From assembly GCA_002411105.1 (NCBI GenBank), contig DHQX01000021.1, forward strand, positions 3,663 through 46,715: DNA of 43,053 nucleotides, written 5' to 3'. Of the stretch, positions 22,289-30,821 are shown one piece after another (position 1 is the first letter of the stretch; every line of letters starts with the position of its first letter). The position numbers were made by a program, and so were the translations under genes. A model generated the notes under the pieces. It saw only the letters and a list, made by a program, of their open reading frames with translations. It was not told the DNA's origin and ran no database searches. The DNA is from Christensenella sp. UBA5327 (lineage in GTDB: Bacteria; Bacillota; Clostridia; Christensenellales; Aristaeellaceae).

Positions 22289-23551
22289 ATGAGCGCAGAC
22301 AGGCAGATCAAAAAAGGCTACGAATACGCGGAAGAGGTATACGCTGCCTGCGGGGTGGACGTGGAGGAGGCCATCCGCCTGGCGGACGCGGTGCCTTTGT
22401 CGCTGCACTGCTGGCAGGGGGATGACGTGATCGGCTTTGACGGCGCGGGCGCCCTCACCGGCGGCATCGCCACCACCGGCAACTACCCCGGCCGTGCCCG
22501 CACACCGACGGAGCTCATGGACGACATCCGCCTGGCCTATACCCTCTTTCCGGGCCAGAAGAAGCTGAACCTCCATGCCAGCTACGCGGTCAAAACCGCC
22601 CCGGAAAAAGACCGGGACACCTACACCATCGACGACTTTGCGCCCTGGCTGGACTTTGCCCGGGAACAGGGCGTGGGGGTGGATTTCAACCCCACCTATT
22701 TCTCCCATCCCCGGATGGACGGCAACCTGTCGCTGTCAAGCCCGGATGAGAAGACCCGCCGCTTCTGGATAGAGCATGGCAAGCGCAGCCGGGAGATCGC
22801 CGCCGCCTTTGCCCGGGAGCTGGGCCAGCCCAGCGTGGTCAACTTCTGGATGCCTGACGGCACCAAGGACACCTGTGTGGACACCAGGGGCTTCCGGGAG
22901 CGGATGACCGCCTCCCTGGACGAGATTTTCAAGGGCCGGGCCGGCATGGACATCGCCCCCTGCGCGCTTGAGAGCAAGCTGTTTGGTGTGGGGGTGGAGA
23001 GCTTCACCGTGGTCTCCAGCGAGTATTCCCTGGGCTATGCCCAGAGCCGGGAGATCATGGCCTGCCTGGACGCCGGGCACTATCATCCCACCGAGGTGGT
23101 CAGCGCCAAGATCACGGCGGTGCTGGCCTTTATTGATCGCATTCTGCTCCACGTCTCCCGGCCTGTGCGCTGGGATTCTGACCATGTGGTGGCGCTGGAT
23201 GACGAGCTGCAGCGCATCATGGACGAGGTGGTGTGGAACGGGTACACCGACCGGGTGGCCGTGGGCCTTGATTTCTTTGATGCCTCCATCAACCGGGTGG
23301 CCTGCTGGGCCATCGGTATGCGCAACGCCAGAAAGGCGCTGCTCTCCGCCTTCCTGGCGCCCTGGAAGGCGCTGCGGGAGGCTGAGGCGGATGGGGATGA
23401 CACCCGGAGGCTGGCGCTTTATGAGGAGCGCAGGACCTTGCCCCTGGGCGCCGTGTGGAACTACTATTGTGAAACCAGGGGCGTGCCGCCTGACGGCGCC
23501 TGGCTACCCAAGGTTACCGACTATGAGAAATCCGTCTTAAGCCTTCGCTGA
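22289..23551 (+). CDS. rhaA: L-rhamnose isomerase
   Basis: Converts L-rhamnose to L-rhamnulose in the cytoplasm, the first catabolic step. 420 residues, the normal length. Family landmarks are PLSLHCWQGDDVIGFD (~36-51), KLNLHASYA (~92-100), FNPTYFSHP, ACLDAGHYHPTE and LHVSRPVRWDSDHV, which together carry the metal-binding Glu/Asp/His set. The ATG has AAAAGGAG upstream and follows the promoter at 22204-22232. It is the first gene of a ten-gene operon, with the transporter ATPase 16 bases downstream. Identification is firm. Confidence 0.96.
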   Translation: MSADRQIKKGYEYAEEVYAACGVDVEEAIRLADAVPLSLHCWQGDDVIGFDGAGALTGGIATTGNYPGRARTPTELMDDIRLAYTLFPGQKKLNLHASYAVKTAPEKDRDTYTIDDFAPWLDFAREQGVGVDFNPTYFSHPRMDGNLSLSSPDEKTRRFWIEHGKRSREIAAAFARELGQPSVVNFWMPDGTKDTCVDTRGFRERMTASLDEIFKGRAGMDIAPCALESKLFGVGVESFTVVSSEYSLGYAQSREIMACLDAGHYHPTEVVSAKITAVLAFIDRILLHVSRPVRWDSDHVVALDDELQRIMDEVVWNGYTDRVAVGLDFFDASINRVACWAIGMRNARKALLSAFLAPWKALREAEADGDDTRRLALYEERRTLPLGAVWNYYCETRGVPPDGAWLPKVTDYEKSVLSLR

Positions 23552-23567
23552 AGGATAAAGGAGCGTC

Positions 23568-25097
23568 ATGCACCAGGAAGACCTGATCCTGCAGATGGCC
23601 GGCATCACCAAGATTTTCCCGGGCATCCGGGCGCTGGATGATGTGCGCCTGGATCTGCGCCGGGGAGAGATTCACGCCCTCATCGGTGAAAACGGGGCGG
23701 GGAAGTCCACCTTTATCAAGGTGCTGACCGGCATCCACCAGCCAGACGCCGGGATCATCCGCCTAAACGGCCAGGAGATCGTCATGGCGGACCCCCTGGT
23801 GGCCCGCCGCCACGGCATCGCCGCCATTTACCAGCATCTGGCAGCTTACCCGGATTTGAGCGTGGCGGAGAATATCTTCATGGGCAACGAGCAGACCCAG
23901 GGCAGGTTGCCGGGCATCAGCTGGAAGAAAACCAATCAGGAAGCTGAAAAATTGCTCCAGGCCCTGGGCAGTGACATCGACCCGGCCAGCGAAATGGGCT
24001 CCCTGTCCGTCGCCCAGCAGCAGATTGTGGAGATCGCCAAAGCCCTCTCCCAAAACGCTCAGGTGCTCATCATGGATGAGCCCACGGCGGCGCTGTCCCT
24101 CAGGGAGAGCGAGGAGCTGTACAACATCGTCCGGAATCTCAAGCAACAGGGCACCTCCATCATCCTCATCTCCCACCGGTTTGAAGACATCTTCAGCCTC
24201 GCCGACCGGGTGACGGTGCTCAGGGACGGCCGCTACATCGGCACCTGGGATATCGATGAGACCGACAGCGACATGCTGGTCAAGCACATGGTGGGGCGCA
24301 GCATCGACCAGTTCTACCCCACCAAGACCACCCTGGCGGGGGAGCCCCTGCTTAAGGTTGAGGGCCTTTCCCGCACCGGATTTTTTGAGGACGTGTCTTT
24401 CACCCTCCACGCCGGGGAGATCCTGGGGCTCACCGGCCTGGTGGGCGCGGGGCGCACCGAGGTGGTGGAGGTGTTAAGCGGCGTCACCCGCCCTGACAAG
24501 GGCAAGATCACCGTCCTGGGGGAGCAGCGGCATATCACTTCCCCCCATGAGGCGATGAAGCAGGGGCTGAGCCTCCTGCCTGAGGACCGACAGAAGCAGG
24601 GCCTGCTCCTGCCCTGGACGATCCAGAGCAACATCACCCTGCCCCGGCTGGACCTGCACAAGCGCCACCGCCTGCTCTCCCCCCAGTCTGAAGGCCGGGC
24701 GGCAGAGGAGTACATCAGGATGCTGGCCATCAAGGCCAGGAGCGGGGGAGACACAGCGGAGTCCCTCTCCGGGGGTAACCAGCAGAAGGTGGTCATCTCC
24801 AAGCTCCTCACCTGTGGCACGCGCATCATCATCATGGATGAGCCCACCAAGGGGGTGGACGTGGGCAGCAAGGCCGCCATCTACCAGATCATGGTTGACC
24901 TGGCGGGGGAGGGCTATGGCATCCTCATGGTGTCCTCCGAGATGCCCGAGGTGCTGGGCATCTGCGACCGGGCGCTGGTGATGCGGGAGGGGCGCATTGC
25001 CGCCGTCTTCACGCGGGGGGAGATGACCCCCGAGGCCCTGCTCAAGGCCGCCATGCCTCTTGAGAAGGCCCGGAAAGGAAGGGCTGAACATGCCTGA
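23568..25097 (+). CDS. Sugar ABC transporter ATPase (RbsA-type, rhamnose)
   Basis: 509 residues, two fused ABC domains as in RbsA/MglA. Domain 1 has Walker A GENGAGKSTFIKVLTG, signature LSVAQQQIVEIAK and Walker B VLIMDEPTAAL. Domain 2 has a degenerate Walker A (GLVGAGRTEVVEVLSG), the signature LSGGNQQKVVISK and IIIMDEPTKGVD. A degenerate second site is normal in this family. It drives uptake with the two permeases and the binding protein that follow. In rhizobia the equivalent protein is RhaT of the RhaSTPQ system. The last 8 bases overlap the next gene. Confidence 0.94.
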   Translation: MHQEDLILQMAGITKIFPGIRALDDVRLDLRRGEIHALIGENGAGKSTFIKVLTGIHQPDAGIIRLNGQEIVMADPLVARRHGIAAIYQHLAAYPDLSVAENIFMGNEQTQGRLPGISWKKTNQEAEKLLQALGSDIDPASEMGSLSVAQQQIVEIAKALSQNAQVLIMDEPTAALSLRESEELYNIVRNLKQQGTSIILISHRFEDIFSLADRVTVLRDGRYIGTWDIDETDSDMLVKHMVGRSIDQFYPTKTTLAGEPLLKVEGLSRTGFFEDVSFTLHAGEILGLTGLVGAGRTEVVEVLSGVTRPDKGKITVLGEQRHITSPHEAMKQGLSLLPEDRQKQGLLLPWTIQSNITLPRLDLHKRHRLLSPQSEGRAAEEYIRMLAIKARSGGDTAESLSGGNQQKVVISKLLTCGTRIIIMDEPTKGVDVGSKAAIYQIMVDLAGEGYGILMVSSEMPEVLGICDRALVMREGRIAAVFTRGEMTPEALLKAAMPLEKARKGRAEHA

Positions 25098-26163
25098 ACA
25101 AGCGAAGAAAAACAGCGCCTTCTCAGCACTGCTCAAGCACCGGGAGGTGGGGCTGGCCGCCATCCTGGTGGTGCTGTTCCTATTGGTGGGGCTCAGGAAC
25201 CTGGCCTTCACCACAGGCCCAAACGCGCTGTTCATCATGGAGGATACCGCCATCATGATCATCCTGGCCTTGGGCATGCTATGCGTGCTGCTGGTGGGCT
25301 CCATTGACATCTCCATCTCCGCTATCATGGCGCTGTCCACCATGACCGCCGGCATCGTCATGAAGCAATACCTCACCATCACCGAAACCCAGGCCATGGT
25401 AAACGGCGCCATGACCAGCATGACCCTGCGGGAGAGCACGCCGCTGGTTCTCATCATCCTCATCGGCATGGGCGTGGGCGCCCTTAGCGGCGCCATGAAC
25501 GGCGCGCTCATCGCCTACGGCCGTGTGCTGCCCATCGTGGCCACCCTGGGCATGCAGTATATCCTCTATGGGCTGAGCCATGTGATCTCAGACGGCCAGG
25601 CGGTCTACCGCAAGGACATGCCCGACGCCTTCATCAACCTGAGCCGGGAGAATCTCCTGGGCCTTAACAGCAAGATCTGGATCATGCTGGCGGTGTTTTT
25701 GCTCGTGTTCCTGTTCCTCACCTATTCAAGGCGCGGGCGCTACCTGTATGCCGTGGGCTCAAGCCCCGAGGCCGCCGCCATGAGCGGCATCCGCATCCAG
25801 CGCTCAAGGCTTTTGGCCCATGTCATCATGGGGGCGCTGGCAGGGCTGGCGGGGCTGCTGTACGCCTCCCGGGACACCAAGATCACCCAGGACATGGCCA
25901 TGAGCTACGAAATGTACGTGATCGCCGCCTGCGTGATCGGGGGCGTGTCGGTCAGCGGCGGTCGGGGCAAGGCCCTGGGCGTGGTGCTGGGGGCGCTGAC
26001 CATCGGCGTCATCAACAACGCCCTCACCATGCTGCGTCTCACGGGCAACTCGGAGTTTTGGAAGAAAGCCATCCAGGGGGCGCTGATCCTGATGGCGGTG
26101 GTGACCAACGTCCTCATCCAGCGGGCCAAGGAACGCCGGGTGCTCAAGGACAGGAGGATATGA
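25090..26163 (+). CDS. Sugar ABC transporter permease (RbsC-type, rhamnose), first
   Basis: 357 residues with eight to ten hydrophobic helices, including LAAILVVLFLLVGLRNLAF and TAIMIILALGMLCVLLVGSI followed by DISISAIMAL, the conserved start of the permease core. Near the C-terminus VIGGVSVSGGRGKALGVVLG matches the family motif. The start at 25090 lies inside the ATPase gene end and has GGAAGG upstream; longer starts run into the ATPase. It forms a heterodimer with the next permease. Membership in the rhamnose operon gives the substrate; the permease itself does not reveal it. Confidence 0.92.
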   Translation: MPEQAKKNSAFSALLKHREVGLAAILVVLFLLVGLRNLAFTTGPNALFIMEDTAIMIILALGMLCVLLVGSIDISISAIMALSTMTAGIVMKQYLTITETQAMVNGAMTSMTLRESTPLVLIILIGMGVGALSGAMNGALIAYGRVLPIVATLGMQYILYGLSHVISDGQAVYRKDMPDAFINLSRENLLGLNSKIWIMLAVFLLVFLFLTYSRRGRYLYAVGSSPEAAAMSGIRIQRSRLLAHVIMGALAGLAGLLYASRDTKITQDMAMSYEMYVIAACVIGGVSVSGGRGKALGVVLGALTIGVINNALTMLRLTGNSEFWKKAIQGALILMAVVTNVLIQRAKERRVLKDRRI

Positions 26164-26164
26164 G

Positions 26165-27190
26165 ATGAGCCGCCTGACAAACCGCCTGCCGGAATGGCTC
26201 AAGCGCTGGGAATGGATTCTGGTGATCCTGATCCTGGCCGTGTTCTGGGTGTTTTCAAGCCAGCAGCCGGATAACTACACCCTTTCCAAGCTCCTTAACC
26301 AGACCCGGGTGTACATGGTGGACGTGGGCTTCATGGCCCTGGGGATGCTGACGGTCCTGATCCTGGGGGACATCGATATCTCCGTCGCCGCCACCGCGGC
26401 GCTGTCCGCCACTGTGATGGCAGTCAGTTATAACCAGGGCAGCGGCATTCCCTTTGAGGCCGCCATCGCCCTGATGCTGATAACCGGCGCCGTCTGCGGG
26501 CTCATCAATGGGCTGCTGGTCACCCGGTTTTCAGAGCTTTTCCCCATGATCATCACACTGTCCACCCAGACGCTTTACCGGGGCATCGCCTACATCATCC
26601 TGAAAGACCAATCCTCCGGGCGCTTTCCCGCCTGGTTTTCCAAGGATCTAGGCTATGGCGCCATGAGCATTCTGGGTCTGGATGTGCCGATCATGCTGGT
26701 GTGCTTCCTGGCGGTACTGCCGGCATTCTATATCTGGCTTCACAAAACGGCCTCAGGGCGCAGGATTTTTGCTGCCGGCACCAACCTCACAGCCTCCCGC
26801 TATTCAGGCGTCAGAACCGGGCGAATCAAGCTCGCGGTCTTCACCTTAAACGGGCTGATGGCGGCTGTGGGCGGTTTCTTCCTCACCTCCCGCACGGGAT
26901 CGGTGAAGTACACCATCGCCACCGGCTTTGAGATGCAGGCCATCGCCATCGCCGTGCTTGGCGGCGCTTCCACTTCCGGCGGCCGGGGCAGCGTGGTGGG
27001 GCTGCTGCTGGCGCTGGTCCTGATGACCGGCCTTAAAAACGGTCTGATGCTGGTGTACAACGACGCGTTTATCCTCAATCTCTCCATCGGACTGCTGTTG
27101 ATCCTCATCGTCCTCATCCCCAACCTGACCGGGGAGCTCAGACGCCGGAGCGCTGTCAGGCGCCAGCGCCTGAGCCTGCAAAAGGCCTGA
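26165..27190 (+). CDS. Sugar ABC transporter permease (RbsC-type, rhamnose), second
   Basis: 341 residues, polytopic, starting near ILVILILAVFWVFSS. It has the paralogous core motif GDIDISVAATAALSATVM and a late VLGGASTSGGRGSVVGLLLA. The start follows the previous stop by one base (TGAGATG), with AGGAGG just upstream. It pairs with the product of 25090-26163, and the two resemble RhaP and RhaQ of rhizobial rhamnose transporters. A 39-base gap then leads to the binding-protein gene. Confidence 0.92.
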   Translation: MSRLTNRLPEWLKRWEWILVILILAVFWVFSSQQPDNYTLSKLLNQTRVYMVDVGFMALGMLTVLILGDIDISVAATAALSATVMAVSYNQGSGIPFEAAIALMLITGAVCGLINGLLVTRFSELFPMIITLSTQTLYRGIAYIILKDQSSGRFPAWFSKDLGYGAMSILGLDVPIMLVCFLAVLPAFYIWLHKTASGRRIFAAGTNLTASRYSGVRTGRIKLAVFTLNGLMAAVGGFFLTSRTGSVKYTIATGFEMQAIAIAVLGGASTSGGRGSVVGLLLALVLMTGLKNGLMLVYNDAFILNLSIGLLLILIVLIPNLTGELRRRSAVRRQRLSLQKA

Positions 27191-27229
27191 CACACAAAAT
27201 CTGCATACTATATGATAAAGGAGACCAAT

Positions 27230-28237
27230 ATGAAAAGAGCATTATCCCTGATTCTCGCACTGATTCTGATGCTGTCCCTGGCCAGCGTGGTGATGGCTGA
27301 GAAGCCTATCAACATCGGTGTTGTCTACAAGCAGACCGGCAACCCCTTCTTTGAGGCGGGCGTGCGCGGCTTTGAGGAGGCCAAGGGCGAACTGGGGTTT
27401 GAGTTTATCCACAACGGCCCCGCGGACTCCTCCAACGAAGGCCAGATCCAGATCATTGAAGGCTACATCCAGCAGGGCGTGGATGCCATCGCCATCTCCG
27501 CCAATGACGCGGCGGGGGTTGTGAGCGTGCTCCAGACCGCCATGGACCAGGGCATCAAGGTGGTCTCCTGGGACTCCAAGGTGGAGCCCGAGGGCCGCAA
27601 CCTCAACATCGACCCCTCTGTGGCTGAGAACATCGGCCGCGTGCAGGTGGAAGAGATCGCCAAGCAGATCGGCGGGGAAGGTCAGATCGCCATCTTGTCC
27701 GCCGGCGCCACCATGGACAACCAGAACACCTGGATCAAATACATGCAGGAAGAGCTCAAAAAGCCCGAATACGCGAAAATTGAGCTGGTCACCATCGTCT
27801 ATGGCGACGACCTCACCGACAAATCCATCCAGGAGATGCAGGGCCTGATCAACTCCTACCCGGAGCTGAAGGGTGTCATCTCCCCCACCACGGTGGGCAT
27901 CGCGGCGGCGGCTGTCGCCATCAAGGACAACGGCCTCTCCGGCAAGATCAAGCTGACAGGCCTGGGCCTGCCCAGTGAAATGGCCGAATACCTCAAGGAC
28001 GGCACCTGCGAGGGCATGTACCTGTGGAACCCCATCGACCTGGGCTACACCGCGGCCTACGCTGCCGTGGCGCTGGTGAAGGGGGAGATCACCGGCGCTG
28101 TGGGCGAGAAATTCGCGGCCGGGCGCATGGGCGAGAAGGAGATCATGGAAGCTGCTGACGGCGGCACCTTCACCCTGGTGGGTGACCCCTTCCGCTTCAC
28201 CCCTGACAACATCGATGACTGGAAAGACGTGTATTGA
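27230..28237 (+). CDS. Rhamnose ABC transporter substrate-binding protein (RhaS-type)
   Basis: 335 residues, RbsB/peripla_BP_4 fold. The signal peptide (~1-23) ends in VVMA before EKPINIG and has no lipobox cysteine. Mature motifs include YKQTGNPFFEAGVRGFEEA, GVDAIAISANDA, a hinge WDSKV, ISPTTVGIAAAAVAI and TGLGLPSEM with LWNPIDLGY, the last two characteristic of rhamnose-type binding proteins. The ATG at 27230 has AAAGGAGA upstream. It is followed by a strong hairpin (28255-28281) likely to stabilise its mRNA. The position after both permeases is standard for this transporter class. Confidence 0.93.
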   Translation: MKRALSLILALILMLSLASVVMAEKPINIGVVYKQTGNPFFEAGVRGFEEAKGELGFEFIHNGPADSSNEGQIQIIEGYIQQGVDAIAISANDAAGVVSVLQTAMDQGIKVVSWDSKVEPEGRNLNIDPSVAENIGRVQVEEIAKQIGGEGQIAILSAGATMDNQNTWIKYMQEELKKPEYAKIELVTIVYGDDLTDKSIQEMQGLINSYPELKGVISPTTVGIAAAAVAIKDNGLSGKIKLTGLGLPSEMAEYLKDGTCEGMYLWNPIDLGYTAAYAAVALVKGEITGAVGEKFAAGRMGEKEIMEAADGGTFTLVGDPFRFTPDNIDDWKDVY

Positions 28238-28254
28238 TTTTTTGACCTGACTCA

Positions 28255-28281
28255 CCCGAGGGGCCTGTCAGGCCCCTCGGG
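28255..28281 (+). repeat. Intercistronic stem-loop after the rhamnose binding-protein gene
   Basis: Perfect 11-bp GC-rich stem (CCCGAGGGGCC at 28255-28265, GGCCCCTCGGG at 28271-28281) with a 5-base loop and no T-run. The next gene starts 22 bases later with its own GGAGG, so read-through is expected. It is probably an mRNA 3'-end stabiliser or attenuator, as at 9965-9990. Confidence 0.65.
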
Positions 28282-28302
28282 GCACGAAAAACGGAGGATG
28301 GC

Positions 28303-29343
28303 ATGGATTTTTTTGCGCGGAACAAGGAAGCCCTGGCGGCGTTCAGCCGGTTTTCAAAAACCCTGGGGGACCGGGCGGACTATGTGCAGGGCGGCGGGGG
28401 CAACACCTCGGTGAAGCTGGATGAGAAGCGCATGGCGGTGAAGGCCTCGGGCTACCTGCTCAGGGACATCACCCCCCAGGCGGCCTACGCGGTGCTGGAT
28501 TACCAGGCCCTGCGCGCTTTTTATGGGCAGCATCAGCCGGGGGATTTCCCGGACGTGGAGGCGGCCGGCTCGGCCCGGGCCCGGGAGGCCGTGGAGGTGG
28601 TGGCGGGCTTAACCCCCCTCAGGCCGTCGGTGGAGGCGGGCTTCCACGCGCTGCTGGACCGCTTTGTGGCCCACACCCACAGCGTCTATGCCAACCTGGC
28701 CGCCTGCTGCCAGGAGAGCCAGGCCATCCTGGAGGAGGCCCTCAAGGGGGCGGATTACGGCTTTGCCGTGGTGCCTTATGTGAACCCGGGCACCACCCTC
28801 ACCTTCACCATCAGGGACATCCTGGAGCAGTCAGGCCGGCCCAAGGTGCTGGTGATGCAAAACCACGGCGTCATCGTGCACGACGATGATGAGGCCAAAT
28901 GCCTCAGCATCCACGAGGACATGAACCAGCGCCTGGCTGCCTTCTTTGGCCTGGCACCTGATGCCTTTCCCCGGGCCCGGGTGAAGGTGCAGGGAGGGGG
29001 CTTTGTATCGGACACCCCCTGGCTTCATGAGCGCTTGAAAGGCGGCCGGTATCCCGACAGCCTGCTGCTGGAGGAGCCGCTGTATCCTGATCAGATGGTG
29101 TTTTTCAAGGACACCCTGGGGGAGACCGCGGTGATCGATCGCCAGACCGGCGTCACGCATTACAAGCTGCCTGAAAACACCGCCATCACCCTGGAGGAAA
29201 CCCTGTGCGCGGTGCTGTTCATCATCCAGACCATCCAGCAGAAAGGGTATACCCTCCAGACCATGGGCGAGGCTGCCCAGCGCTTTATCGGCGGCTGGGA
29301 GAGTGAAAAATACCGGAAAAAGCTGGCGGAGGGAAAAGCATGA
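28303..29343 (+). CDS. Class II aldolase, probable rhamnulose-1-phosphate aldolase (stand-alone half of a RhaEW-type protein)
   Basis: 346 residues. It should split L-rhamnulose 1-phosphate into dihydroxyacetone phosphate and L-lactaldehyde. Class II aldolase/adducin motifs are GGGGNTSVKL (30-39), VKASGYLL, PSVEAGFHALL with E111, the zinc pair HTH (H124, H126) and MQNHGVIV with H188. It is longer than the E. coli RhaD type and resembles the aldolase half of the bifunctional RhaEW (YuxG-like) protein, where an SDR domain is fused behind it. Here an SDR is encoded separately at 30818-31696. The stop overlaps the kinase start as ATGA. Other phosphoketose substrates are possible but unlikely given rhaA and rhaB. 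Confidence 0.88.
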   Translation: MDFFARNKEALAAFSRFSKTLGDRADYVQGGGGNTSVKLDEKRMAVKASGYLLRDITPQAAYAVLDYQALRAFYGQHQPGDFPDVEAAGSARAREAVEVVAGLTPLRPSVEAGFHALLDRFVAHTHSVYANLAACCQESQAILEEALKGADYGFAVVPYVNPGTTLTFTIRDILEQSGRPKVLVMQNHGVIVHDDDEAKCLSIHEDMNQRLAAFFGLAPDAFPRARVKVQGGGFVSDTPWLHERLKGGRYPDSLLLEEPLYPDQMVFFKDTLGETAVIDRQTGVTHYKLPENTAITLEETLCAVLFIIQTIQQKGYTLQTMGEAAQRFIGGWESEKYRKKLAEGKA

Positions 29344-30821
29344 AACAGCATCAGGAGTTTTTGGCATTTGACATCGGCGCTTCCAATGGCCGGGGCATCA
29401 TCGGGCGCTTTGACGGGGAGAAGGTCCACCTGCACCGGGTGGGCAGCTTTGAAAACAACTTCGTCCCCCAGGGGGAATTGGGCTACTGGGACCTGCCCCA
29501 TATCATCAGCCAGATGAAGGGCTGCTTTGTGGCTGCCTGGGAGCAGAGCTTTGACCCCTGCTGCTTTGGCATCGACACCTGGGGGGTGGACTATGGGCTG
29601 CTGGATGAAAAAGGCGTCCTGATCGAAAATCCCCGGGCCTACCGCGTCGCCACCGACCAGGAGATGCAGGCCGCCTGGCAGGTGATTGACAAGCGGGCGA
29701 TGTTTGAAAAGACCGGCATCGCCGCCCTTAACTTCAACACCGTCTACCAGCTCTACCGCCGGGTGCTTTCCGGCGATGAGGCGCTGAAAAAGGCCAAAAC
29801 CCTGTTGATGATGCCTGATCTTTTGGGGTATCATCTGACAGGGGCCATGGGTACGGAATACACCAACGCCACCACCACGGGCCTGATGGACGTGCACACC
29901 CGGACCTGGAGCGGGGAGATTTTAAGCGCCCTTGGCATTCCCGAGGGCATTTTCACGCCCATCGACCGGGCGGGCACCCTCAGGGGAACCCTCAAAGCGG
30001 ACATCGCGGCCGCCCTGGGCGTGCCCCAGGTGGCCTATGCGGCGGTGGGCACCCATGACACCTCCTCCGCCGTGGCGGCCATCCCGGGCCGGGGCAACTT
30101 CGCTTTCTGCTCTTCGGGCACCTGGTCGCTGTTTGGCGTGGAGACGGCCCAGCCCGTGCTGTCAGACTTTGTGTATGAAAGCGGCTTTTCCAACGAAGGC
30201 ACCGTGCAGGGCGGCTTCCGGCCGCTGAAGAACATCATGGGCCTGTGGCTGATCCAGGAGTGCAGGCGCGAGTGGACCAGGGAGGACGGCAAGGAGTACC
30301 ACTGGGATGAGGTGCAGGCCCTGGCGAAGGATGCCCCCATGCTCCAGAGCATCATCGACCCGGACGAGCCCCGCTTCTTCACCGCCGGCAACATGCCCGG
30401 CAAGATCAGGGACTACTGCCGGGAGACCGGGCAGAAGGTACCCCTGACCCGGGGAGAGATCGCCCGCACGGTGTATGAAAGCCTGGCGCTCAAGTACCGC
30501 TGGGCGGTGGAGCGCCTGGGGGAAATCCGGGGCAGCGCCATTGAATCGCTCAACATCGTGGGCGGCGGCATCCAGAACAAGCTTTTAAACCAGATGGCGG
30601 CAGACGCCACGGGGCTTCCCACCACCGTGGGCCCCATTGAGGGGGCGGTGCTGGGCAACATCCTCATGCAGATGCAGGCGATGGGCCTGGTGGCTGGCCT
30701 GGAGGAGGCCCGGGCGGTGGCCCGCCAGTCGGTGGAGACCTCGCTGTATGTGCCCCACACCAACGACCAGTGGCTTGACGCTTACGGCAAACTCGAACAA
30801 CTCATGGAGGCAGGCAAATGA
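29340..30821 (+). CDS. rhaB: Rhamnulokinase
   Basis: Phosphorylates L-rhamnulose at O-1 with ATP. 493 residues, FGGY kinase family. N-terminal ATP-site motif FDIGASNGRGIIGRF (~9-23), then GIDTWGVDYGLLD, typical of RhaB; later GTHDTSSAVAAIPG and SSGTWSLFGVE (the second ATP region) and NIVGGGIQNKLLNQM. Start and stop both overlap neighbours as ATGA, so aldolase, kinase and SDR are translated in a chain. The kinase lying between the aldolase and the SDR is what separates the two halves of the usual fusion. Identification is firm. Confidence 0.95.
   Translation: MKQHQEFLAFDIGASNGRGIIGRFDGEKVHLHRVGSFENNFVPQGELGYWDLPHIISQMKGCFVAAWEQSFDPCCFGIDTWGVDYGLLDEKGVLIENPRAYRVATDQEMQAAWQVIDKRAMFEKTGIAALNFNTVYQLYRRVLSGDEALKKAKTLLMMPDLLGYHLTGAMGTEYTNATTTGLMDVHTRTWSGEILSALGIPEGIFTPIDRAGTLRGTLKADIAAALGVPQVAYAAVGTHDTSSAVAAIPGRGNFAFCSSGTWSLFGVETAQPVLSDFVYESGFSNEGTVQGGFRPLKNIMGLWLIQECRREWTREDGKEYHWDEVQALAKDAPMLQSIIDPDEPRFFTAGNMPGKIRDYCRETGQKVPLTRGEIARTVYESLALKYRWAVERLGEIRGSAIESLNIVGGGIQNKLLNQMAADATGLPTTVGPIEGAVLGNILMQMQAMGLVAGLEEARAVARQSVETSLYVPHTNDQWLDAYGKLEQLMEAGK

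Noticed and set aside
27187..27216. CTGACA-18-TATGAT before the rhamnose binding-protein gene as an internal promoter
   Set aside because: The start would fall inside the AAAGGAGA ribosome site, about 7 bases before the ATG, leaving no usable leader. Chance match in an AT-rich gap is more likely.
27242..28255. A long minus-strand frame opposite the rhamnose binding-protein gene
   Set aside because: Antisense shadow of a gene with a clear signal peptide and family motifs; the composition is typical of GC-rich antisense.
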